This document shows positions 33,551 to 44,419 of a stretch of 64,000 nt of DNA, piece by piece. The stretch lies in contig JANCRA010000117.1 of assembly GCA_024362935.1 (NCBI GenBank), positions 372,001 to 436,000 on the forward strand, in the 5' to 3' direction. This DNA is from Setophaga petechia. Lineage: Eukaryota; Chordata; Aves; Passeriformes; Parulidae. A program made the translations under genes and the position numbers. The notes below the pieces were generated by a model. The model was not told the origin of the DNA and did not search any database. It worked only from the letters and a program-made list of their open reading frames with translations. The number at the start of each line of letters is the position of its first letter. Position 1 is the first letter of the stretch.

Positions 33551-36500
33551 ATGCCGGGCCTCCGCCGCCTCCTGACGCTGCTGCTGCTCGCCGCGCTCTG
33601 CCCGCCCGCCTTCAGCCTCCGCCATGGGCCCTCCAAGATCGGTGCGAACGGGGACACAGCGGGCCATGGCCGCGGCCTCAGGGGAGGCGTTTGTGTCAGG
33701 GACGGGGACCCGGGGAGGGATCTGTGAGGGGAAAGCTCAGGGGGATCTCTTAAGCAGATCTGTCACAGGTGGTGTCAGGCGGTGTCCCTTGAAGGGATGA
33801 CGGGAGTTGTGAGGAGCAGGGGGTGCCACTGGGATCCTTTGTGGGGACCCGTGAGGATAAGGGAGAATTCTTTAAGGGATACTGAAGGGATCTGTTATGG
33901 GAGGCCCCTGAGGGGATCTGGGTGGGTCAGAGAGTAATGGTGCAGGGGCTGGGGGGATCCTTGAGGGATCTGAAGTGGGGAAACAGTGAGGGATCTGTGA
34001 GGGTCAGGGGGGATATGAGGAGGATCCTTTGAGGGATCTGTGAGGAAGGTGAATGGGGGACCTCTCAAGGTCCTTGAAGGTCAAGGGGGGCCTGTGAAGG
34101 GACCTTCAAGGGGCAAGGGATATGAGGGGTTCTCTTGAGGGGATTGGGGTGGCGGGGCCCTGAGGGGTGTGTGAGGGAATTCCCCAGAGGGATCTGTGTT
34201 GCAGGGGTCCGTGAGGGGTTTTTGAAGGGTTCCCTTGAGGGCAGCAGGGTGGGGGAGCTGTGAGGTGGTTCCCGTGAGGGGATCTGTCCTGCAGGGGCCC
34301 ATGAGGGGTCTATGAGGGGGGTGTGTGACCTGGGCTCTCGTGGGGCTCTGAAGGTGACCGGGCCCCCTTCTCCCAGCCGTGGTGGGCGGCGGGATCGGCG
34401 GCTCGGCCGCCGCCTATTTCCTGCGGCAGAAGTTCGGCCGCAGCGTGCAGCTGCACGTGCTGGAGAAGGCAGCGCTGGGCGGCCGGCTGGACACGCTGGA
34501 CGTGGAGGGGGCCAGCTACGAGGCAGGGGGGTCCGTGATCCACCCCCTCAACCTGCACATGAAGCATTTTGTCCAGGAGCTGGGTGAGCAGGGACACCCC
34601 ACCTTGGTGATTCCCAGTCCCAAAATGGTCCCTCAGACCCAAAATGATTCCCCTGGGGTGCTCTGGGTCCCACTCTAATGGGGGACATCCCTTGAAAGAA
34701 CAAGGCTTGGTAGCCCCTTATCCATCCCCAGTAGCCCCCCATATCCTTCCCCAATAGCCCTCCTTTCTTTTCCCAATATTCCCCCCATAACCTTCCCAAA
34801 TAGCTCCAATCCTTTTCCCAATATTTCCCCCATACAGTTCCCTAATAATCACCTTTGTCCAATATCCCTCCCCCACAGGCCACTTTCCTTCTCAAATAGC
34901 CCCCATCACCTCTCCCATGCCCCACTACAGGCAAAGGAAACCCACATCCCAAAGGGAATGGTCTGACCCAAGGTCCAAAAATCAACTCCAATCACTCCCT
35001 GGCCCATGATCAAGGGCTAATTCCCCTTTCCACTCTTTGGCACTCCAGTCTTCAGTCACTCAACCTCATCAGCACAAAGCCAGGTTATCTGAGAAACTTA
35101 AAACTGAGGTGGAATAGCTCTGCCTTTCCCTAAATTACCTTTTTCTGTCCTTTTCCCAAAGGCCTTTTGGCCAACACACTGCAGGGCAGCCCCTCAGGCG
35201 TTTACAACGGGGAGGAATTTGTGTTTGAGGAGAGCAGCTGGTCCGTCATCAACCGCCCCAAGCTGCTGTGGCACTACGGCCTCAACCCCCTGCGCATGTC
35301 CATGTGGGTGGAGGACATCCTGGACAAGTTCATGAGGTGGGCTGGGGTCCTGAGGGGGAAAAAGTGGGAAAGGACCCTAAAAACACCTCATTCCATGGGA
35401 CACCTTCCTTTGTCCCTGGTAGCTCCAAGCTCCGTCCAGCCTGGCCTTGGACATGTCCAGGGCTGGGGCAGCTGCTCCACCCTCCTAAAAATCCCCAATA
35501 TGGAACCTGAGCCTGCCCTCTTGGGCCTCCAGGGCCTTGTCCTGCAGTCCCACAAAGCCACCCCGTGAGCTGCCAGGCCCAGAGCTCACTGCCAGGGCCA
35601 ATCCCTGTGTGCCCTGACAGGATCTACCGGTACCAGATGCACGACTACGCCTTCAGCAGCAACGAGCGCCTGCTGCACGCGCTGGGCGGCGACGACTTCA
35701 CGCGGCTGCTCAACCAGAGCATCGACGAGGCCATGCAGAAAGCAGGCTTCTCCCAGAAATTCATCAACCACGTGGTGTGTCCGATCATGAGGTTTGCTTA
35801 TGGCCAAGGGGTCACTGTCAATGGATTTGTAGGTGAGTGTTTGGAAGGAGCCTCCCGTCCTGGGTGTTGGGTTCCTGCTCCCTGGGCTCCAAGCTCTGTG
35901 TCCCAAAGGGGTGTTAATCTCCCCAGTTTTGCAGTTTGTTTTTCCAGTGTTTCCCTGCTCTGACAGAGGTGGTTTCCTTGCAGGTGCTCTCCTTGCGGGC
36001 TGGTTGCAGTCGGGCCTTTGGTCTGTGAAAGGGGGGAACAAACTCGTGTGCTCTGGCCTCATCTACTCCTCCAAGGCCGAGGTTATCCCGGGAACAGTCG
36101 TGTCCATAGAGCCAAAAACCAGACACAGCCGTGATGGTGAGTGGGGCTGGAGTTCCCTTCAGTGGGGAGGGGATGGTGGCACTGGAGAACTCGGCCCCTT
36201 GGGAGTGTCAAAGTGAACATTCCTGCCTGGGAGGCTGGGGAAGGGTTAGGATGGGATTCCCAGAGGAGCTGTGGCTGCCCCTGGATCCCTGGAGTGTCCA
36301 AGGCCAGGCTGGATGGGGCTTGGAGCAAGCTAGGATAGAGGAAGTTGTCCCTGCCATGGAACTGGATGGCTTCAGGATCCCTTCCAGTCCAATCCATTCC
36401 ATGAAACAGGGCTCCAAACCCAGCTGCACAAATTGATGAACCCAAATGTTGGTGGCATTTCGGGATGCCAGGGACAGTGGGGATTCCCTCCCAGCAGGGT

Positions 36501-37185
36501 CAGGATAACTGAGCTGCTCTCCACAGGGGAGCCGGTGAAGCTCTACGAGGTCACCTACAACACGTCCTCGGGGCTCACAGGGGACACCTACGACATCGTG
36601 GTCATCGCGGCGCCGCTCGGCCGCAGGATGGCCAACATCACCTTCCGCAACTTCGACCCTCCCATCCCGGAATTCCCCAGTCCCTACCAGCAGATCTTCA
36701 CCACCCTGGTGCATGGGCGTGTGAACACCTCCTTCTTTGGCTACCAGGACCCCCAGGATTTTCACCTTGGGGCCATTTTCACCACGGACAACCCCAAACT
36801 CTTCTTCAACAGTGTGAGCCTGGAGCCCCCCGTGGGTGACACGGGCACGGGCGAGAAGCTGCCACTGCCATCAGCCGTCTGGAAGGTGTTTTCCAACGAG
36901 GAGCTCAGCAAGGAGCAGCTCAATTTGCTCTTCTCCTCCTACGACTCGGTGAAGGTGAAGCCGTGGCTGGCGTATCCCCAGTACAGCGCTCCCGAGAAGT
37001 TCCCTCCCATCGTCCTGCACGAGCAGCTCTACTACCTGAACGGGCTGGAGCGCGCCGCCAGCGCCATGGAGATGAGCGCCATCGCCGCCCGCAACGCCGC
37101 CCTGCTCGCCTTCCACCGCTGGCACGGCCACAGCGCCAGCGTCGACCAGGAGGACCTGCACGAGAGGCTCAAAACGGAGCTCTGA
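33551..37185 (+). CDS. PCYOX1: Prenylcysteine oxidase 1, copy b, complete
   Basis: Tandem paralogue of the gene at 25590. Six exons: 33551-33641, 34377-34583, 35162-35336, 35621-35832, 35984-36136 and 36527-37185. The sum is 1497 nt, 498 residues, with every splice site intact and no stop. Signal peptide [20 protein letters not shown], then the GGGIGG FAD motif. Exon 2 encodes the same protein sequence as in copy a, and the second half of exon 6 is also identical in protein. Differences cluster at the start of exon 3 ([12 protein letters not shown]), the end of exon 4 ([11 protein letters not shown]), the start of exon 5 (ALLAGWLQ) and the middle of exon 6 ([24 protein letters not shown]). 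Probably functional or recently so. AATAAA at 38178-38183 is a candidate poly(A) signal. Confidence 0.93.
33715..34345. repeat. GAGGGATCTGTGAGGG array in PCYOX1b intron 1
   Basis: Counterpart of the copy a array, diverged in unit number and order. Confidence 0.75.
35395..35570 (-). mobile_element. CR1 LINE fragment in PCYOX1b intron 3
   Basis: Orthologous to the insertion at 27495-27670: TCCAGCCTGGCCTTGGACAT and GGGCTGGGGCAGCTGCTCC. Confidence 0.55.
36170..36430 (+). mobile_element. CR1 LINE fragment in PCYOX1b intron 5
   Basis: Same insertion as 28690-28940 in copy a, with GAGTGTCCAAGGCCAGGCTG and GTTGTCCCTGCCATGGAACT. Confidence 0.65.
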
Positions 37186-37199
37186 CCCACCCCCAGGGC

Positions 37200-37620
37200 C
37201 TCATTAACTCTAATGAGCTCTGTGCTGTGCCCCTCCAAGGAGGTGTTTTGTAGGATCATGGGATCCTTACATTTGGAAGGTCTTTAACATCATCATGACC
37301 TTCAAGATCTTCAAGACCATCAAGACCTTCAAGATGCCATAATTAACTCTAATGAACTCCATACTTTGCCCCTCCAAGGAGGTCTTTCATAGGATCGTGG
37401 GATCCTTACATTTGGAAGGTCTTCAACATCATCATGACATTCAAGATCTTCCAGATGCCATAATTAACATTAATGAACTCTCTGCTTCGCCCCTCCAAGA
37501 TGTTTCATAGGATCAGGGGATCCTTAAAGTTGGATGATTTTCAAGAACTTCAAGACCATCAAGACCTTCAGGATATCCAAGATCATCAAAACTTTCAAGG
37601 CCATTAGGATCTTCAAGACC
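37200..37620. repeat. Minisatellite in the PCYOX1b 3'UTR
   Basis: About three to four copies of the TTAACTCTAATGAACTCCAT / TCATAGGATCATGGGATCC unit. Shorter than in copy a. Confidence 0.7.
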
Positions 37621-37639
37621 CTCAGGAACATTAAGACCT

Positions 37640-37880
37640 TCAAGACTCTCAAAGTTGTTAGGACCCTCAAGTCCAACCATCAACCCAACCGCGTCCAACA
37701 TTAACGATTTCCTCAAGTGCCGCGTCCATGCGCTGTTTGGACACTTCCAAGGGTTGATGACTCTGCCACAGCCTAGGCTGGGCAACCCTTCCTTCCATGA
37801 CAAAATTCCTCCCAGTATCTCATCTTGACGTCCCCTGGTGCCACCTGGAAGCTGTTTGGCCAGCTCAGGAAGGAGCAAGA
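37640..37880 (-). mobile_element. CR1 LINE fragment in the PCYOX1b 3'UTR
   Basis: Same element as 30400-30630: CATCAACCCAACCGCGTCC, GGACACTTCCAAGGGTTGAT and GACAAAATTCCTCCCAGTAT. Confidence 0.6.
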
Positions 37881-38454
37881 GCAGTGAAGTGTTCCCAAGT
37901 AAGCCGGGACATTTTCCTCACGCAAACTCCTCAAACTCCTTGACTTATCCCTGTCTGAGATTAGGGAATTCATTAAAAGTGCCATATTGTCCCCAAAAGT
38001 GCCCTCCAGCTGGGAATATCAACTCCCTGGCTGTCCATCCCTCTGCCCCAACTTTGTCTGCCAATGTATTTTTCCTTAGGACTGGAAATTGGGGGGAATG
38101 GGGTGCTGGGAGCTGCCAAAATGGGTGGGAAAGAGGAAAAACCACCAATATCCATCACTGTGTTGAGATATGAAGCTAATAAAGAATTTAAAAACCTGAG
38201 CGTTTTTTAAGGAGAAAACCACCAAAACCAGCACAACTTTAACATCAATAAATTAAAGTTTTCCTTGAGTTTTCCCAGGGTTGGGAGTGGAATTAACACC
38301 AGAACTGCCAAAAACTGCTGTGACAAAGACTTGAGTTAGGTCAACCATTACAAAACTGATTTAATAACAAAACCAAAATAATTGCACACTCATGAGCAGA
38401 GTCTTGGACAAGGGAATGGAACCAGTGGGTGGGGATTTGGGGTTTTCCAGGGGT

Positions 38455-39082
38455 TTATAGTCGTTCCAAAGCTTCCAGCATGATGATGCTGTTCCCTCGG
38501 ATCACCTGGAACGGGGAAGCCGAGAAGCACCCAGAGCTCTGCTGAATTCCCGTTCCTGTCCTTTACCAAACTTCCCGCTCATTCTCATTCCACACACAGC
38601 TCCACCAGTGCTGCCAGTGGCACTGACCACCCCATTCCCAGTGCCCCCAGTGCCCCCAGTGCCCTCACCACCCTGCCCATGTTGTTCTGCTGCCCGCCCG
38701 CCGCCATCTCCACGCACTCGTCGATCACCATGGGATTCTCCGGGCCCGTGTGGGGGATTACGGCGGGCGGCGTCCCGGGGCAGAGGGTCGGGGTGGGATC
38801 AGTTCCAGAACTCACACGACAGCTTCTTGTCCATGAACCTGCAACGAGAAGGCAGCGGGTGAGCACCGGCGGGTGGGGACGGGGCAGGAGCCCCCCGCCG
38901 CCATTGCACCGGGGCACCGGCCAGCGGCGGTGCACGCCGGACACGGGCCAGCGGCGGACCGCGCCGTTCCGGTGCCCGGTGCCCGCTTCCCTCCACACCG
39001 TGCCTGGCTCCCCTCGCCCCCCGGCGCAGCCCCGGCCCCTCCGGACGCACTTTTTCAGCTCGGGCGGGCGCGCTTTGCTCAT
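38455..39082 (-). pseudogene. SNRPG: SNRPG copy b, broken by loss of the 5' half of exon 3
   Basis: Exon 1 (39051-39082, MSKARPPELKK), exon 2 (38816-38838) and exon 4 (38455-38505, VIRGNSIIMLEALERL, stop) are present with good splice sites. Exon 3 keeps only [20 protein letters not shown] and its donor near 38667. The acceptor and the Sm1 part (from [11 protein letters not shown] to PFMNL in copy a) are missing. A deletion of several hundred bases relative to copy a has joined intron 2 sequence to mid-exon 3. Without Sm1 strands it should not form an Sm fold. The 3' half could still be transcribed. Confidence 0.88.
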
Positions 39083-39558
39083 GGCGCCCGCTGCCCCCGG
39101 CCCGTCTCTGCTGTGCAGCCAATGGCGGCGCTCGGCGCGCTACCGCACTCACCCGAGTAGCGGCGCAGCCCGGGGAAGGCTGCGGGGCGGGAATGCGGGA
39201 AGCAGCGGGCGGTGAGGGGCGTGCGCGGCTACTCGGAGAGGTACGGCGGCATGGCCCCCACCGTGTGCGGCGCGAACGGGCACGCGGTGTGCGCGTGTCC
39301 AGGTGTGCTCACCTGAGTGAGTGTGTGTCTGTGTGTGTGTCTGTGTGTGCCACTGTGCCCAAGCATCACCCCCCAATACCCCCCCCTTATCTGCAGTGTG
39401 CCCTCAACACCAGCCCAATCACCCCCAGTGCCCCCCATCACGCCCAGGTCCCCCTATTCTCCCCCATCACCCCCAATTCCCCCCATCACCCCCTATTCTC
39501 CATCACCCCCTGTTCCCCCCAGCAGCACCCGCGGTTGTTGGGAGGCGCCACCTTGGCC

Positions 39559-39564
39559 TTTAAT
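39559..39564 (-). terminator. Candidate FAM136A poly(A) signal
   Basis: ATTAAA on the minus strand, about 50 bases downstream of the FAM136A stop codon. Confidence 0.5.
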
Positions 39565-39615
39565 GAGTGTGTGCTGCGGCGGTGTCCCCGGGGTGTCCCG
39601 GGGCTGTCCCTGCTG

Positions 39616-41193
39616 TCACTGCTGGATGTTGGCCAGCCCGTCCCGCATCTTCTTGGCCATGGCGGGCACGAGGCGCAGGTGCTGCTCCCCGCAGGTGGCC
39701 AGGCAGGCGTCCAGCTGGCCCCGCACGCGCGGCTCCGAGCCCCCCGAGTCCAGGGCGTCCTTGGCCTGGTCCGAGCACTGCAGCGAGCAGCGGCTCAGCC
39801 GGTCCTGGGGATGGCATGGTCACTGGGGGACACTGGGGGGACTGGGGACACTGGGGGGGGACTGGGGGTCAGCACAGGACTGGGGGGGTCAGGGGATGGA
39901 CTAGGGGTAGGGGGGGGCACAGAGTGCATTTAGGGGGCACAGGGAATGCACTGGGGGATGCAGGGACTGGGGGCTCACATCCTACCCAGGGTCCCGCTGC
40001 TGTCCCCACGTGTCCCAGGGGATCCTGGTGCTGTCCCCAGGGGTCCCAGTGCTGTCCCAGGGTCTCAGAGCCCCCTCCTCACCTGGAAGTGCTCGAGCTC
40101 AGCAGTGACGATGGCCTGGGCGCGGGCCAGGGGCGCGTGGCAGCGCTCGATGCAGCGCTGCACCTCCTGCATGGAGGCTGCGGCGTCCTCGCAGCACCGC
40201 GCGCTGCAGCGGAACATGGCGCCCTGGGGACACGGGGCACAAGGGGTTAATGGGGGACACCGGGGGACGTGGGGTACCCATGGGGGACAAGGGGTTAACA
40301 GGGCACCCTGGGGACACGGGGTTAATGGGGGACACCGGGGGACACAGGGTTAATGGGGGACATGGGGACAGGGGTAATGTGGGACAATGGGGGACATGGG
40401 GTACCCATGGGGTACCCTGGGGACACAGGGTTTACAGGGGGCAACAGGGGACATGGGAGTTAACAGGGGACAGGGGGGTAAACGGGGGGCACCTGGGGAC
40501 AGGGGTCACAGTGAGGTTTAACAGGGGGCACCCTGGGGACATGGGGTACGCTGGGGACAAGGGGTTAATAGGGTGTGTTGGAGGGCACGGGGTGTGGAAG
40601 GCACAGGGGGTGTTTAGGGGGCACAGGAGATGCATTCAGGGGTCACAAGGGTGTATTTAGGGGGCCTGGGAGATGAACTGTGGGGAGCATAGGATGTATT
40701 TAGAGGCAGGTGGTGTGTTTTGGGGACACAGGAGATGAACTGTGGGGGACACAGGGTATGTTTAGGGGGCACAGGGTGTGTTGGGGGGGCACCGGGGATG
40801 TTTGAGGAGTACAGGAGATGTACTGGGGGGGCACAAGGTGTGGAAGGCACAGGGTGTGTTGGGGGCACAGGGGGTATTTAGGGGGCACAGGGTGTGTTTA
40901 GGGGCCACAGGGGATGCACTTGGGGGGCACAGAGGGTGTATGGGGGGGGCACAGTGAATTGTGAGGGCCTCAGGGTGTGTATGGGGGCCGGTCCCAGCGC
41001 TGCCCGGGGCACCCACGTGTGTGGGTAGGGGTGCCCCGGACCCCTCCCTGCATGTCTCCCCGGTGTCACCCCCGTGTCCCCCGGTGTCCCTGGGTGTCCC
41101 CGATACCTGCATGCCGCGGATCTGCTCCCGCTCCAGCCCCTGCACCGCGCTCTCCACCGCGGCCTGCACCCGGCCCTGCGCCGCCTCCGCCAT
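39616..41193 (-). CDS. FAM136A: FAM136A mitochondrial protein, complete
   Basis: Small conserved mitochondrial protein of poorly defined function with paired Cys motifs. Three exons on the minus strand: 41107-41193, 40083-40223 and 39616-39804. The sum is 417 nt, exactly 138 residues, the human length. It starts [17 protein letters not shown]. Exon 2 has [19 protein letters not shown] and CIERCHAPL. Exon 3 has [13 protein letters not shown] and [10 protein letters not shown]. This gives the CX3C pairs typical of the family. It ends [10 protein letters not shown]. Both introns are short, and intron 1 is filled with a repeat that includes the exon 2 acceptor phrase. Confidence 0.96.
40224..40960. 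repeat. Array in FAM136A intron 1 with exon 2 acceptor copies
   Basis: Starts at the acceptor (GCGCCCTGGGGACACGGGG) and repeats GCACCCTGGGGACACGGGGT with TTAATGGGGGACAC. Copies of CACCCTGGGGACA or TACCCTGGGGACA occur near 40301, 40410 and 40521. From about 40600 the unit becomes GGGGGCACAGGGTGTGTTTA. Confidence 0.75.
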
Positions 41194-41199
41194 GGGCCC

Positions 41200-41510
41200 G
41201 CTCTAAACCTTAAACCCGCCCTTAACCCGGCCTAAGACCGCCCTAAACCCGCCCTAAAGCCCCTTCTAATCCCCCCTAAACCCGCCCCGAACCCGGCCCT
41301 CCACCGCCTCCGCCACGGGCCCGCTCCGCGGCCTAAACCCGCCCCAAACCCCGCCCCGATCCGCTCAAACCCGCCCTGAACCGCCCTAAACCCGCCCTAA
41401 AACTTGCCCTGAACCTGCCCTAAAACCCGGCCCAAACCCCGGCCCAAAACCTGCCCTAAAGGCCGCCCGAAACCTGCGGAAACCGCCTCAGAATCTGTCC
41501 CAAACCCGCA
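41200..41510. repeat. CCCTAAACCCGC repeat upstream of FAM136A
   Basis: Degenerate units of CCGCCCTAAACC. They enclose a copy of the FAM136A start region at about 41295-41333 (CACCGCCTCCGCCACGGGCC, where the start CAT has become CAC). Part of exon 1 has therefore been copied into the promoter side. Confidence 0.7.
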
Positions 41511-41639
41511 GAGAACAGCCCCAGAACAGGACCCTGCTTGTGGACACAGAACCCCCTTTTTAGGGTCAGGACCCTCCTTTTAGGGTCAAAATCCCTTTTA
41601 GGATCAAAATAGTTTTTTGGGGCGCTCAGGATCCTCCCC

Positions 41640-41947
41640 CCGCAAGCCCCGCCCCTTCCCCCTCACACAACGGGGCGTGTCCTCACGCTGAGGGGCGTGG
41701 CTTCGCTTTTATGGACGTGTTTTGCATAATAAATGGATGCCCCTCCCCTTATCGGGCGTGGCCAACACCGACCACGCCCCGGGTCCGGCCCAGCACAAGC
41801 CCCCGCCCCTTACTCATGTAGGGGGCGTGGCCTAACGCAGATGGGCGTGGTCCCCCAAATGGGCGTGATTTGCATGCTAATTACGCAATGCTCCTCCTAT
41901 TTGTGGGCAGGGTCACCCCAGACCACGCCCCCCGCGCGGCGCTGCCG
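41640..41947 (+). promoter_or_regulatory. GGGCGTGG-rich CpG element with octamer; possible promoter and non-coding exon
   Basis: About eight GGGCGTGG or CCACGCCC boxes (KLF/SP type) occur between 41670 and 41930. A consensus octamer ATTTGCAT is at 41868-41875, next to GCTAATTA. GCTGCCG followed by GTAAGGG at 41948 could be the donor of a 5' exon. It lies between FAM136A (-) and the PSD-family gene (+), so it may drive the latter. No transcript evidence is available here. Confidence 0.35.
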
Positions 41948-42149
41948 GTAAGGGAAGGGGGGAGGGGGAGTTCAGGGGGCGGCCTCGGGGGGATCCCCAA
42001 AGCCCGGGGCGGGTCTGGGGGTCCCCAAACCACCCCCAAACCCCCCCAGGACCCCCCAAATCAGGAAACCCCCCCCAAAATCCCGGGGGACCCCAAAAAC
42101 TCCCGGCCCCGCCCCCATAACCTTTGCCCCCCCCCCCCCCGCCCCCCTA

Positions 42150-43300
42150 AAATTTGGGGTCGTCCGGAACTTTTGGGGTCCCCTCGACCCTTTTGGGGGT
42201 CCCTCATAAACTTTGGGGTCCCTACCTGGTTTTCAGGGTCCCTTTTGGGGTCCCCCTCAACTCTTGGGGTCCCCCCGGAACCCTTAAAATTCTCCACCCC
42301 CCCTTTTTGGGCTCACCCGGAACTTTTGGGGTCCCCCTGCTCCCCCCTTTTGGGGTCCCACATAAACTTTGGGGTCCCGGGCAGGATTTTGGGGTCCCGC
42401 GGGAGTTTTTGGGGTCCTGATTGCGATTTTGGGGGTCCCGGGTGGGGATTTTTGGGGGTCCCAAATTTGTTGGGGTCCGGGAGTTTTTTGGGGGGGTCCC
42501 CCGAAGCTTTTTAAGGATCCAGGGTTTTTTTTTTGGGGTCCGGAGACTTTTTGGGACATCCCGGAATTTTTGGGGGATCCCGGGAGTTGTTTTGGGGTCC
42601 TGAATGGGATTTTGGGGGGTCCCAGATTTTTTGGGGGTCCGGGATTTTTTTGAGATCTTGTTTATTTTTGATATTCCGTTTTTTGGGGGGATCTCGGAGG
42701 CTTTTTTGGGGGAGTTCCGGGTGGGATTTTTTGGGATACCGGGCAGGTTTTTTTGGGAATCCCTGTGCGGGATTTTGGGGGTCCCAGATTTTTTGGGGGG
42801 TCCGGGATTATTTTTGAGATCTTGTTTATTTTTGATATTCCGTTTTCTGGGGGGGATCTCGGAGGCTTTTTTGGGGGAGTTCCGGGTGGGATTTTTTGGG
42901 ATACCGGGCAGGTTTTTTTGGGAATCCTGTGCGGGATTTTGGGGGGGTCCCAGATTTTTTGGGGTCCGGGATTTTTTTTGAGATTTTGTTTATTTTTGAT
43001 ATTCCGTTTTTTGGGGGGGATCTCGGAGGCTTTTTTGGGGGGAGTTCCGGGTGGGATTTTTTGGGATACCGGGCAGGTTTTTTTTAGGAATCCTGTGCGG
43101 CATTTTTAGGTTCCCAAATTTTTTTGGAGGTCCGGGATTTTTTTGGGGGTCCGGCTTTTTCTGTTATCCCCGTTTATTTTTTGGGATCCCGTTTATTTTT
43201 TCGGTCCCGGGTGGGATTTTTTTGGGATCGATTTTTTTTTTGCCGTTCCGGGCAGCTTTTCCTCGGTTGGAATTTTTGGGGTTCCGGGGTCGATTTTTGG
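42150..43300. repeat. TTTTGGGGTCCC repeats with a 165-bp tandem triplication
   Basis: 42150-42600 repeats AACTTTTGGGGTCCCC-type units. From about 42610 to 43130 a longer unit of about 165 bp occurs three times: GGGATTTTTTTGAGATCTTG, TTTATTTTTGATATTCCGTT, GGGGATCTCGGAGGC and GATACCGGGCAGGTTTTTTT. No gene content. Confidence 0.85.
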
Positions 43301-43429
43301 GGGTCCCCCTCCCCCCCGTTTCCTGTCCCGGCGGGGCGGAAGCGGCCGCGGGTGACGCGGGTGACACGGGGACGGTGACGCGGGGGTTGGCCGCGGGGAC
43401 ACCGGCGGGACGGTGGCACCGCCACGGGG

Positions 43430-43645
43430 GACACGGGGACACCGGGACACCGGGGACGGGCACCGGGTGGTGGCACCGGGAGGGTGACACGAGGGTGGCC
43501 GCGGTGACACCGGGAGGTGACAGCGGGTGGTGGCACCGGGTGGTGGCACCGGGAGGTGACGGGGGGTGGTGGCACCGGGAGGTGACAGGGGGGTGGTGGC
43601 ACCGGGTGGTGGCACCGGGAGGTGACAGGGGGTGGTGGCGGCTGC
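43430..43645. repeat. GGTGGTGGCACCGGGAGGTGACA minisatellite
   Basis: About eight units with CACCGGGTGGTGGCACCGGG between 43440 and 43640. The following bases, CGGCTGCAG then GTGCGGGG, could be an acceptor, but no convincing exon follows. Confidence 0.75.
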
Positions 43646-43679
43646 AGGTGCGGGGGGAGGCTCGGGGAGACCCCCGGAG

Positions 43680-44405
43680 CCTTCGCTGTCCCCTCCTCCT
43701 CCTCCTCCTCCTCCTCCTCGCTGTCCTTCCTCCTTCCTCCTCCGCGCCGTCCCTCCCTCCCCCGAGCACTTCCTCCTTCTCTCCTCTCTTCCTCCTCCTC
43801 TCTCCTTCCTCCCTCCCTCTCTCCCTTCCTCTCTCTCTCCTCTCTCCTTCCTCCTCCTCTCTCCTTCCTCCTCCTCCGCTCCTTCCCTCTCTCCTCCCGC
43901 GTTCCTCCCCCCCTCGAATCCTCCTTTCCTCCTTCCTTCCTTCCCTCCCACCCCTTTTCCTCCCTCCATCCTTCTCTCCCTCTCCCCCACCCTTTTTGCT
44001 CTTTCCCTCCCTCTCTCCTTCTTCCTCCTCCCATCCTCTCCCTTCTCCCCTCGAATCCTTCCTTCCTTCCTTCCTTCCTTCCTTCCTTCCTTCCTTCCTT
44101 CCTTCCTTCCTTCCTTCCTTCCTTCCTTCCTTCCTTCCTTCCTTCCTTCCTTCCTTCCTTCCTTCCTTCCTTCCTTCCTTCCTTCCTTCCTTCCTTCCTT
44201 CCTTCCTTCCTTCCTTCCTTCCTTCCTTCCTTCCTTCCTTCCTTCCTTCCTTCCTTCCTTCCTTCCTTCCTTCCTTCCTTCCTTCCTTCCTTCCTTCCCT
44301 CCATCCCTCTCTCCTTCCTCCTTCCCCTCTCTCCCCTCTTCCTCCTCCATCCCTTCTCCCTCTCCCTCCCCCTGCCCCTCTCACCCCTCTCCTCCCTCTC
44401 CCCAG
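43680..44405. repeat. Pyrimidine tract with (CCTT)60 microsatellite
   Basis: 43680-44405 is almost pure C+T on the plus strand. 44057-44297 is an uninterrupted (CCTT)n run of about 240 bp. The long all-frame reading frames here are low-complexity artefacts. Confidence 0.95.
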
Positions 44406-44419
44406 GGTCCTCCCCACGC

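Noticed and set aside
41200..41510. Interstitial telomere
   Set aside because: Units are CCGCCCTAAACC with much variation and no run of CCCTAA hexamers. It contains FAM136A-derived sequence, which points to a local origin.
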